From Dirofilaria immitis (taxonomy: Eukaryota; Nematoda; Chromadorea; Rhabditida; Onchocercidae), in contig JAKNDB010000107.1 of NCBI GenBank assembly GCA_024305405.1, positions 3,828,501 to 3,892,500 on the forward strand: a stretch of DNA of 64,000 nt, read 5' to 3'. Below the pieces are notes generated by a model. That model was not told where the DNA came from. It made no database searches and saw only the letters and a list, made by a program, of their open reading frames with translations. The translations under genes were made by a program, and so were the position numbers. Positions 25,861 to 37,711 of the stretch are shown here, piece by piece (positions within the stretch are counted from its first letter, which is position 1; every line of letters starts with the position of its first letter).

Positions 25861-25950
25861 ATAATAATAATAATAATAATAATAATTTAATAATAATAAA
25901 AATAATAATTATTATTATTAGTAAGAGCAATAATAATAATAATAATATTA
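25861..25950. repeat. AAT microsatellite cluster with inverted ATT partner
   Basis: (AAT)n at 25863-25885, further AAT triplets, then ATTATTATTATTA at 25907-25919 and AAT again at 25930-25946. The AAT and ATT arms could pair as a hairpin. Confidence 0.8.
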
Positions 25951-26386
25951 TTTTTCCTTTCTCTTTTTATCGCTTATTTTTCATTTTTTTTTAAATTTAA
26001 TTCTTACGATGATATCATTGAAATTCGATAAAAATTTCAATTATTAGCAATTTCATCAAATAATATATGGTATATTATTAAATAATATTTTATTAAAATT
26101 TTATTAATTTTACGCCTTCTTATTAGCGTATATTTTATTTAATATATATGTAGGAAATGTATATATTATAAAATGACGTACATTATAATGAAAATCGAAT
26201 AATTCAAGGCTATTAATAAAATTTTCTATATTTGAATGATAAGAAACAATCAAATGATCGATTGACATGCCTGAAGGTAACGATAATTTGAAATTTTTGG
26301 ACATAAATTAGCTTTGGATAATTCAATAAGTCGTTGATCATTAATTATGAAGTTATGAATTGATTGAAACCATAAAATAAATTAAT

Positions 26387-26649
26387 GCGATGATGAAATC
26401 ACTGAATCATAATGATAAAACAACTAAAATTATGATTATTAGTGAAATCATAGTAGTGAATTGTATCATTGGTAGTTAATTATAAATCCTTAAAATCGAA
26501 ACGATGAGACGGTTAAAATGACGATGATAAAATTGTTAGAATTATGATGATGCGAAATCATTGAAATCATAAAGATGAAATGATAATGATATCATGAAAG
26601 TCGCGATGATGAAATCACTGAATCATAATGATAAAACAACTAAAATTAT
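26387..26649. repeat. Direct repeat of 46-47 bp, 216 bp apart
   Basis: GCGATGATGAAATCACTGAA and the following bases to TAAAATTAT are identical at 26387 and 26603. The sequence between contains more ATGATGAAATCA/ATGATAAAA variants, so the whole 26335-26700 region looks like a degenerate repeat of ATGA-rich units. Confidence 0.85.
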
Positions 26650-28845
26650 AGCGCTAAATCGCTAAAATCACGGTGATGAAATGATCGATAAGCTGATCAT
26701 ATGATAATTAAATGATATCATTTACATGTGCTACTAAATGAAAAGTTGAATGAATTTCAACAATTATCTCGAAAATATTTGCTACAATGAATGTATACAA
26801 GTGAGAAATGAATCTGATAAATTTTAAATTTTGGGAATGTGAAATCATTTCCGCCAAATTTTTATATCTTATATTTGATTATGCCTTTCGATTGAAATAA
26901 ATCAAACAAAATTTAATTACTTATTCCTTCTCTTTTTTCTTTTCCTCTTCTTTCTCTTATCTTTTTGAGAACAATTTATTGTTTCTTATTCGGACAAAAA
27001 GTAAAATTTCAACAAAATTTTCATTCCATTTCCTTCGCTCAATTATTCAACTTAATGATGATAAATTATTTTTACTATGTATAGTCGAATTTCTATTTAT
27101 AAATTTTTTTATTTCAATTATAAATATTCGGATGCAAAAAGAAATATATCTAAAGGTATAATTTAGTTTTACCATTGAAATAAATTATTTTATAAAATCA
27201 ATCATCCATATTTTAAACTTCGAATATATCTAATAATCATTTTATTTTCTCATTTTCTTATTTTAAAAATTAAAAACTTATCAAAGTTTTTTTTTCGTTG
27301 CAGAACGAATTTAAAGATATTTGTTAATTGAATTCTTTTTTCTAAAATTATCAAATTTTTTTAGCAGAAATACCTTTTTCCACTTCCATATCTGTCTTTC
27401 TGCTCTCGACTTAAAAAATGAATACTGTAATAATAGTTAATAGCAAGTTTGCATGTAAGTTTGTTTTTTCTTTTGCTTAAAAGAAAGATAGCAATATATT
27501 TTATTAAATTTTCTCGACAAAAATTATTCGGGAAATTCTTTTTAGCTAAAAAATTAATTTCTTCAAATATTCATCTCAGCATATATAGTTATAGCGATAG
27601 GATACAGATAATGTATAATTATTTGTTATTGATAAATAATTGTATCAATATTTCCGGAAAAATCATTTTCTCAAAATTTGGTAGATTAAGAAAAAGAAAA
27701 AGATGAGGCACAAATTTTAAAAAATTTTAAACTTTTCTAAATAAATAGTGCAGTTAGTTGTAAAATATTTCAAAGTGAAATCTGCATTATCATTGATAAA
27801 ATTATCACTCCATATAATGTTTCGAATATTTTATCGGAAATAATAGAATAATAAGAATTAATCAAAGCACAAATTAAATTTAATATCGATAATAAGCTGC
27901 CGGAAAGTAAACTATTAAGATATTATTATTTCATTTGCTTTTCTCAAGAAAATATTTATATCTTTTCTGAAAAATTTTCCGCATAAAAAGCAAACCGAAA
28001 ATATCATAACTTTTTGATGAACTTTTTGATATTAATTTTTAGAAATAACTTTTCGCAATTTCAATAAGTTTATCAAAATTATTTTTAACATCATCTTATC
28101 AATGTTATAAAATTATTAAATTTCATATGAATAATTGTATAATAAGTAATTCAGTAAGAAGTCTAATGCATAACTCTTCCAAAAAATTTCAAAAATTGTA
28201 GACCAAATTGCATTATTTTTAGAATGTTTAGCATTTGAATAATTTGAATAAAAATAGGAAATATAATGAAAAGCATATAGTCTGATTGAAAATTTAAAAA
28301 AAAAAAGTGTGGATAACTTATTCAGATTATCAGAAATTGGACATATTATCCGAGTGTTCCTATCTTTATAAATGATCTATTTCGAAAATGATATTGCTGA
28401 AATTTATAAGCGTAAAGAATAATTTGAAATCAATCAATTTCAGTTATTCAATTTTAATTAATCGATAAATGAAAAAAGTTTTAAAAGAAATCGGAGGAAT
28501 ATGTAAATATATATTCTATCAGTTTGACAAATTTCAACCAATTGAAACCGATAATTCATCATTTCATTTCTTTCAACTCAAAAATTTGTTCATACTTTTT
28601 TCCCTCATGAAATTACTTCCCAAATTGAACTATTAATTGTTAAGATGGAAATTGGAAATTAATTTTCAATTTATTTAATTATTAATTTTAATCAAATGTT
28701 AGTTATCTGTATTCTACATAATTCTCAATAATTTTATTATCATTTCATTTTATACATTTCTTTTATCATTCTATGTCTATTTGATTCGACTTCTCAAAAA
28801 AGATCATAATGATCGATTTTTAACAAATTGAAGTAAAATTTATTA

Positions 28846-28972
28846 TTTTGCTTATCACAACGCCTATGAATTACTTATATTTTGCTTATCAAAACGCCTT
28901 GAATTATTTATATTTTGCTTATCACAATGCTTTGAATTATTTGTATTTTACTTGTTACAATGCTTTTGAAAA
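28846..28972. repeat. Minisatellite, about 37-bp unit
   Basis: Four copies of a unit containing TATTTTGCTTATCACAACGC followed by CTTTGAATTAT-like sequence, each with a few changes. Confidence 0.85.
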
Positions 28973-30247
28973 GGGAAGAATAAAATTTTAAAATGAAAAG
29001 TTAAAAATTTTCAATAAATAATTTGAATAAATTTATGACTCATCGAATATTAAAAATAGAAAATTTTGAAATATTATAAGTCAAAAATTTGATATATAAT
29101 AGGAAGAAGAGAAATATCAGAAATTGAAATAAAACTAAAAAGGAAATGAAAAAGAAAAAATAAAATTAAAATATCAAAAATGAAAGTTCTCAACGTATTT
29201 CTAATAAACAATTTTGAATGTTTGAAATTAAAATTACAAATTATCCAAACGAAATATATGCCTAGCATGCAATAAAGATTTCAGATATTTCAAAACTTTT
29301 GAAACTTTTTTGAATCTTATAATTTCATTTATTTATATTACAAATAATACTTTTGTATTAATTTGTATTTGATAGGCATTATTGTCAAATTTAATTTATT
29401 GTCAAAAATTTATGCCATCTTTTTCAATTTTTTTCTTTTCCTACTTAATTTTTGTTTTCCAAATCAATTTATTTATTCGTCATTATTGTTATTATCAATA
29501 TCATTATTATCATCTTTATGTTTTTGTTTTATTTTTTTTCTATAAGGCCATTCATTCGTTATTGTTACAGCAACATTATCATCATCATTATCTTTTTATT
29601 TTATTTTTTAAATCCATTCATTCACTATTGCTATCAACATTAGTTTCATGATCATGATCATGATCATCATCATCATCGTTATCATTACTGTTGTGACATT
29701 CAGTCAAACAATATTTATGAATGATATAATACATAATGAGAAAGAGATTCGAATTGATGATATCGCTTTCTTTCATGCAAATTTGGGAAAAGAATGAAAT
29801 GGAATTTTCCAAAATTTCTTAACTTTCCCTTTTATTATTTTCCTTTATTTATTTATTTTATATAGTTTTTACGAATTTATATCAGATGAAGAGATTAGAA
29901 TACTTTTTTTTCTTCTCGAATTTGTTAAATTTTTTTCTATTAATTTTTACATCTATCAAATTTCGTTTTTTTTTTTTCATTTTCTTATTTAAATAATTTA
30001 ATCATTAATCTTTATGAAATTGAAACTAACCTTGACATTCTTTGAACATTTCTTTCTTTTCTTTCATTTCATTCAAAAGAAAAAGAAAGAACAATGAAAA
30101 AAAGTATTTTCAAAATATAATTTAAAAATAATTGATCAAAGATTGGATAAAAAAGAGAGAAAATTTAAACACTTTCCAAGTACTTATTGAAAATACAAAT
30201 ATTCGATCATTTCTCGATTTTCATTTCATTTCCATATTATAGAAACA

Positions 30248-30271
30248 TTTTACACGTATCTACGTGTAAAA
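30248..30271. other. Perfect palindrome TTTTACACGTA-TC-TACGTGTAAAA
   Basis: Eleven-base arms are exactly complementary with a two-base centre. The ACACGTA/TACGTGT core resembles paired bHLH or bZIP half-sites. It is too short for a transposon end by itself. Its function is unknown. Confidence 0.8.
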
Positions 30272-31967
30272 ATACGTCATACATATTATAATATTTTAAA
30301 AATTACTATATGTAAAACGTTTGATTTAATTTATTTGTTAATACCTGCGTAATATTGTTATTATTATTATTATTTGTTGCAAAAATTATGTTAGATGTGG
30401 GAAAAATGCTTCAGTTTACTTTATTTATTTTTGTATATTTGATTTCCATTTATTACCAATCATTTTTTTATCATCGATGATTGATAATTTATAGGAATTA
30501 GTTGAATGAAATTTCTTATTATTAGTAAATTGTAATACTTTATTTAATCTTTATGTTATTAATTAATTGATATAATTTATTTGTTTTTTCAATAGAAACT
30601 GCATGTTTACATGATTAATATAAATATTTCAAATGCTATAATTATACTAAATTGTTTCATAATTATTCTTAAATTTTATAAATCATTTAATTATTAGAAA
30701 GCTAAAAATTTTAATTTCTATTTTCAAGAAATTCAAACTGAAAAGAATTAATAAATATTTTAATTTAATGAATTTTTTTAATAATTTATGTCATATTTGA
30801 AAAATTTGTTTATAGAAAAAATTAGCAAATTTATTTAAATCAATTATTGATTTCCATTTCTTTCATATATAATTTCTTATTTCTATTCGTTGAATAAAAA
30901 TGAAAATAAGGAAGATTTGAAAAAAAGGGAATAATTATTTTAACCTTCAAAAATCATCTGTCCATTTATACAAGAGATATAGGTCGATGAAATTTTTAAT
31001 CATTAAATATTTTAATGAAGTATATTCAATGTTGATGACATATGATTAACCGATCATTATCAAAAATACAATATAGGTCAAAATGAAGGAATGATTATTC
31101 CTAAAAAAAAATATTTAGTGATTTAAATTTTTAATACCTTATTATGAGGCGATTAATTTTGATAGTTATTATTGTTTTTGAGACAATTTTTTCAGGATAA
31201 TTATAGGTTATCATGATTATCATAATAATTAACAGATGTTCGTTTGAAATGATAAACATATCATCGTATAATATTTCATTTTATTTCAACTTTGCTTTTG
31301 AAAGATTCTTCATTTGTTGTTCAAAAAGTTGCCAATTTAACTAACTTACATCAATACAGATATATAGCTTTCTAAAATTATGGTATCCATCCTATTTAAA
31401 TATTCTTGATAACAAGATATTCAATTCCGGAAAATCTACAATTCAATATAAATGTAATGCAATAAAATTTCATAAAAAATTTGTCAATTCATTTCCTTAA
31501 ATTTATCCGTTATTTTTTAAATAATTAATTGAATAGGAAAACTGATATATCGCTTTTTCAATTCAAATTTATTCAGTTATATTAATTATTATTTCTCTCT
31601 TCCCTTTTTTCCCCTACAAAGAAAAGCGATAAGCTAATGAAATAATAGTATAATAATAATAATAATATACGATAGTGAGATAGGAAAAAAATAATAGAAA
31701 ATTAAAAATGAAAAAATCTGTAATGAAAATGAAGCGGATAATAATTATCGATATATCGATTATCCGATATTTTGCTACATTGTTCTTTCTTCTATATCAT
31801 AAAATGAATGAAAATCCTTGAAGAAAATAGTACTATTATCAAAGAAAAAAAAATTTCTTTTTTCAATTCCTGTTTTGATACAGAAAAAAAAAGGGAAAAA
31901 GTAATTGACAAAAGAATACGAAAGAAGACATCAACGATATTTGGTTTAATTTCATTTCTTCTTCTTC

Positions 31968-32025
31968 TTCTTCTTCTTCTTCTTCTTCTTCTTCTTCTTC
32001 TTCATCCTTCTTCTTCATCCTTCTT
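31968..32025. repeat. (TTC)n microsatellite
   Basis: About 13 perfect CTT units and then imperfect ATCCTT units. It gives poly-Leu and poly-Glu shadow frames. Confidence 0.92.
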
Positions 32026-33939
32026 CCTTCTTTACTTTTCTTATCTTTCATTGATTATCATCGCATATCTTATTGATATCAAATATTTAACAAATAATCA
32101 CTTTCATTATTTAAAACGAAAACTTACTTTGTATTATGAAATTTCAAATAAATTGTAATTTTAAATTGTCGTATTTAATTATTTAAAAATTTCATTGGAA
32201 AATATTATTTCTTTTAGTAATTTTTTTCATTAATATTTGATAATAAAAATAAATAAAATTTTCACTTATTTTTTCAATAATATCTTTTAATAGCATCTCA
32301 TTTAGATGCATTTTTCGATTTTAATTTGTTAGATTTAAGCTAAAATTTTAAATTTTCATGTGCTTATTATTTTAATTATTCAAAAATTCCATAATGAAAT
32401 ATTATTTCCCACAAGTTTTTCTCAACAATATGCTATTCAAGAATTTTTCATAAAGGAATATTTTATTTCGTTCAATCGTTATTCTAAGTAATATTTCATA
32501 CAAAAAAACTTTTCATCTTTAATTTATTAAATTTATTTAATTAATCCAAAAGTTTATTGCAAAATATTCATTTTTATAATTTTGCTTCACTAATAAATTA
32601 CTCGAGAATCTTGTAAAGAAATTCTCAATACTTTCTCCTAATTTCTCCCGAGTAATAATTCATAAAAACATTTTCCCCAGGATCATCGTATTTTTTTTTT
32701 ACTATTTTGATCGATCAGTTCAACAATTATTGCTACACTTATTTGTGGAGGAAAATTTTTTCGTATAATAAAGATCACAGCAACTTTAAATCATATATAA
32801 ATAAGTATTCGATTGTATATTCAGTAAGGATATTATTTTGATTATTTGTTTGATAATTCTCTTTTATCAAATGCTTTTTGTTGCTATTATTATTATGTAA
32901 ATGATTTTTTTCGAATAAAATTCAAAATTTTTTATTTTTCAATAAAAATTTTTTGGAAAAAATTTTGAATTTTATTAAACAAAATATATTCCTATTAAAT
33001 TAGAATTTGAAATCGTTTTTAGGAATGAAATTTTAATAATAATTTATTAACTATTAAAGTATGGAATAAAATACACAAATTTAATAATTTTTTTAAAAGC
33101 AATTTTGGGAAATGCTTATTGATTGGTTAAAAATAAAATTTATGGCTTGTGAAGTGTATAATATTTTGACAACTCATTAATATCAGAATCCTTTTTCTAG
33201 AAGACTCTTCTTCTTTTAGCTCAAATTCAGCTTATGGCAAACATCAGAATCCCTTTTTGAGATGACTTTTCAACTTATGAGGAGTATCAGAATCTATTGT
33301 ATCGTAATATTCGTTAATACAACAATTACAACATTCGAGAATTACATACTCGACAATCTCTTCAATCTGTTATTGGGATTGTAAAGAATGAATGATTTAA
33401 TCTTTCAAAGAATATCGGAGTTTTTCATTCTTTTTTTTTGTATGTATGACTGAACAAAAAATGTTATCTATAAATTTAGTATCTAATCATTATTTCATGA
33501 TGAATTTTCACGAAACTTCTGGGCGGTTTATTCATTTTTTTAAAATAACTATGAATTAAAGAGATGATCGATTGATTACTATCATAATCTTTTATCAATT
33601 TTTCGAAAAAATTATCAATAATTTGAAATAAGAAAACAGCATCATTTTGTTAGATGCAAGAACTTTTAGTGCATCAATTTCTTTTTTTTTAAATGAAGAA
33701 GATTGTTTAAAATTATTTTTCCATCGTTCGTTTGTTTTATTTATTTATATTAAATATTTATTGATTTTACGACTAATTTATCATCGATTTTTTCCAATGA
33801 TATTTTTATCATTTTCTTATCATCTCGTAATTCATTTATTTAGCAAAAACAAGCAATTTATTTCGATATTTGTTTGATGCTATAATTGAATTGATACGAC
33901 AAAATAATTTAGTTTGCAAATAAGCAAACGAATGTTGCC

Positions 33940-33991
33940 ATGCATACATTCCCTTCAAAGTATTTCATTCTATTATTTTCATTATTTTATC
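33940..33991 (+). other. Candidate signal-peptide exon for the Crumbs-like gene
   Basis: The ATG at 33940 opens MHTFPSKYFILLFSLFY, a short basic then hydrophobic stretch typical of a signal peptide. It is followed by a perfect GTAAGT donor at 33992. A good acceptor TTTTCTTTTAG ends at 34507 inside the next open frame. Joined literally the phases clash and a stop follows; one extra base would make them fit. It is an alternative to the start at 34446. Confidence 0.35.
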
Positions 33992-34373
33992 GTAAGTTTA
34001 TTTTTTAATTATTTTAATTTTAAATATTATTTTTAATTTCAGTAAAATTATATTTCCTTTTTCAATTAATATTTTATAATTTATGCAATTAAATTTTACT
34101 TTATGGAAACAACCTTTTTTCTTATATATTTACGTAATGAATAACGTACGTGAAAAAATTATACGTTTTTGTTTTATTTTGATTGAATTATATATTATAT
34201 TAAATGATTGAAAAGTATTTCAATTTCGAATTATATTAAAAAGAAAGAGAATAATCTTTTTTAAAGAACATTCATGATAGTAGTAATGAAAATAATAACA
34301 ATTATTCTTTTTATATTTTTGGAAATAAAATCGTAACATTCAATAATTGAAGACATTTAAAGTAATCTTTCTT

Positions 34374-34427
34374 TTTCTTTCTTTCTTTCTCTCTCCTTCT
34401 CTCTCTCTCTCTCTCTCTTTCTCTCCA
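34374..34427. repeat. CT-rich polypyrimidine tract just upstream of the Crumbs-like gene exon
   Basis: CTTT units turn into (CT)n. A second CT tract is at 35021-35041 in the following intron. Confidence 0.9.
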
Positions 34428-34445
34428 TTATATAATTATTGATAG

Positions 34446-36058
34446 ATGAAAAAGATAATTTTATTAAATTTTGAAATTTCAATAAAATTTTTAACGTTTT
34501 CTTTTAGTATTCTTACAAAAGTGACAGTGGTAGCATTTAATGAAATTGCTGAAATTACGACAGCTCATTTTGCCGATTCAAAACGTGGACGTATGTCATG
34601 GATTATTGATGAAAATTCTTTACCATGGGCTGGACAGTATTATTATATTGAGTAAGTATTATATATTTGATATTTAAGTATTATACATATGATGAGGTAT
34701 TGAATTTCATTTATCAATAGATCATATCTTAAAGATTACCTTTGCCAAATATATAATCTACGATTAGGTTTATAAATTAAATACACTTTTACTAAAAGTA
34801 ATTAAAAAATATGGCATGGTTTATTATATTAAGTATTTAGATATACATAATTGAGCCTTAAGGCATACACTATTACCTATTAGTAGGCCCTATCTCATAA
34901 AAAACACAGCCTATAATTTGGGCTATTTTATGAAAACTATATGGATATTTAGCAAAATCAATGAAAAGAAAATGTATTATTATTTTCAAAAAATATATTC
35001 TATCAATTACTTTTACCCCCTCTCTCTCTCTCTCTCTCTTTTCTGTGAAATTTTAAATTAAAATAGTTTGTTATAACTTTTTTTTTGCAAAATTGACTTA
35101 TTAAATTATAAAAATATTTATATTATTGATATATTTAATTGAAGAAAATTTCAAAATTATAATTAATTATTCATCGAAATAAAATTTGCAATAATTAAAT
35201 AATTCTAAATTGCCATTATTTTAATTCTAAATTTAATACAATTTTCTCGACATAAATTTATTTTTTATTCCATATCTTTTATTCGTAACTATTTTAAAGA
35301 TTTATTCAACAATTAAATTTCTCATCAAATTTAAATTACAATTTTAATTACTTTTTCATATTTCAATTCAATTCATTGTATGATTAAGAAAAAAATACGA
35401 AGAAATAATTCAGGTCGATACAATCACCAATGACCAATTTGTTGATTGTTGTTGACAGCTCAAATGGTAATCATCTTGGCAATTGTGTATCATTTGCTCC
35501 ACGAGGTAAGTTGAAAATGTTCGAATGAATTTTAAATTTGTCCGAAATATTTTTCATCATATGAATACTAATTTGATGATTGATTTTTATTTAGGATTGT
35601 TGAGATAGAAAATAATACTTTAAAATAATTTTAATTTCCTATTTTCCATTCATTTACTAATTTCTTTTCTTTTCTTCCTTTTTTTATTTGTTTTTTGTTT
35701 AAAATTAAATTACAAAATAGGGAATTGTATGTCAATTAAATGTCTTTTTCTTTTTCAATAAATTTTGTTATCTTTTCAAAATTATAAAATTTAATTTATT
35801 GTGACATTTTTCATCGGAATTATTTGTAAAATTAATTTATAATTAATTATGAATTATAATTTAAATTACAAATTAAAATTTAATAAAAAAAGAAAAAATC
35901 AAATAGAAATTTTACAGATAACAAATGGCGTAAATTTTTTTGGACGCTTACAGAAGGTTCATTAATTTGTAATGTTACCGATACTGAAGCACTCGTTTCA
36001 AAAATTCATTTTCCACCAAGTAGTATCCCGAGAACATTCTCCTTACGTATTCTTGCTC
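34446..36058 (+). other. eat-20: Crumbs-like gene, exons 1-3: N-terminal ectodomain
   Basis: Exon 1 ends NSLPWAGQYYYIE, exon 2 reads SPMTNLLIVVDSSNGNHLGN, and exon 3 reads NKWRKFFWTLTEGSLICNVT and ends SIPRTFSLRILAR. I do not recognise a named domain. The 5' end of exon 1 (MKKIILLNFEISIKFLTFSF) is only a passable signal peptide, and a TTTTAG acceptor lies within it at 34502-34507, so the true exon may start at 34508. Confidence 0.75.
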
Positions 36059-37676
36059 GTATGATTTTACGTTGTTTTTATTTTAAAAAATGAAATTATT
36101 TAAGTGAAAAATTATCGTTTAATGCTCAATTTTATATTGTGCGAAAATCAATGAAATTTTAAAATTTAAGAAATTTAATTAGTTTTTTATTGTATATAAA
36201 TTAGGAAATTTTTGAAATTCAAAATGAAAAAGCTTAAATATTTTTAAGATTTATTTTTTAAATTATTTGTAAATTAGTAAAATTTATGCTGATAAAATCT
36301 CGAAATCAAAAGAAAGGCCAAAAGTTTTTCGAGATTCGAAGTATTATACTACTACATAATTATCAATAAAATTTTCATAAATTAAAAAAGAAAATTTTAG
36401 ATATCTTTTAAGTTTATTTTATATATTATATTTAAATTATTAAAATTTTAAACTTTTAAAAGAAAAATTTGCTGACTTTTTCAATTTAATAAAAACTAAT
36501 ATTATTTAAATTGTCTAATAACTCATATAAAATATAATTTTAAATATTTTCAATTTTTTTAACAATTTGTTTTATTTATTTTCTTTAAAAATATTATTTG
36601 AATTATTTTAGACAGTCTAATAATTTTCTTTTAACATAAATTTACAACAATCGTTCCGGAATCGTTTATCAGTCTATCATATTATCAGCCTATATTTTTA
36701 TCAATCTGTTTTTATTTTGTTTAATTTTCAAATTAATAAAAGCTAATATTATTTAAATAGCTTAGATAGATAGTTAATCATATAAAATATAATTTTTATC
36801 TATAGAACAAGGACCAAGATGTTTCCGTGAAATGATTGTACAGAATGAACAATTAAAAAATTGTCCACCAAAGTTGCAACGTAATTTTTCCAAGAAATGT
36901 CATTGGAATGTAATTGTCCAATACCAACACGGAATGATAATACGAATATTATCAATGGTAAAATAATCATTTATTTAAATAATATAAATTCGATTAATCG
37001 ATTTCTTTGAAAACGATTAAATATTTACAATTTCAATAGATTTTATCAAAATTTTTGTATAAAATTTTAAAGTTCAATTTTTTTTCGCAAAGTTCATTAA
37101 ACCTTAAATAGGACTGAAATTGTTGTATAATTTAGTTAATTTTTGCAATTTCTTTTACCTCTTTGAAATTATTCTTAACAAAAATTACTAAAAGTTCAAT
37201 CGCTTGCAATCATTTTCCAATCAGTACAAATTTTATCACTTTTTTTTTCAAATATAAAAATAAATGAATTATTTTAAAAGTTTTTGACCCATATTTTATC
37301 AATTCTTTGTTTGGAAAAAAAACAAAAAAATAAAAAATAGAAAAATGGTAATTAGAATTAAAGTGCCAAGTGATAATAATTTTTAAATTATTTTCCAAAC
37401 AAAAGAAAAAAACGAAGAAAAGATTGTGTCATTGATCGAAATTCATTTTATCAATTTTTTTAAAATTAATTCTCAACTTTAGCTCGTATGCGAAGTGAAC
37501 AATTTCATTTTGTCAATCCAAAAATTACATCATCATCAAGTGGAAATTTATCAATTTCTCATGATTTTTCATCCGATATATCAAAAAATATTAACAATTC
37601 AAAATCTACCGACGTATTACCTGAGATGTTAACAATAGCAGTTATTAATACTACTACTACGAGTAATACTCTTACC

Positions 37677-37711
<35 letters not shown>

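Noticed and set aside
28846..28972. Regularly spaced repeats that could suggest a CRISPR array
   Set aside because: The units are directly contiguous with no unique spacers, and the genome is eukaryotic.
31808..32158. Open frame with poly-Leu and antisense poly-Glu
   Set aside because: Driven by the TTC microsatellite; the flanks look like ordinary A+T-rich non-coding DNA.
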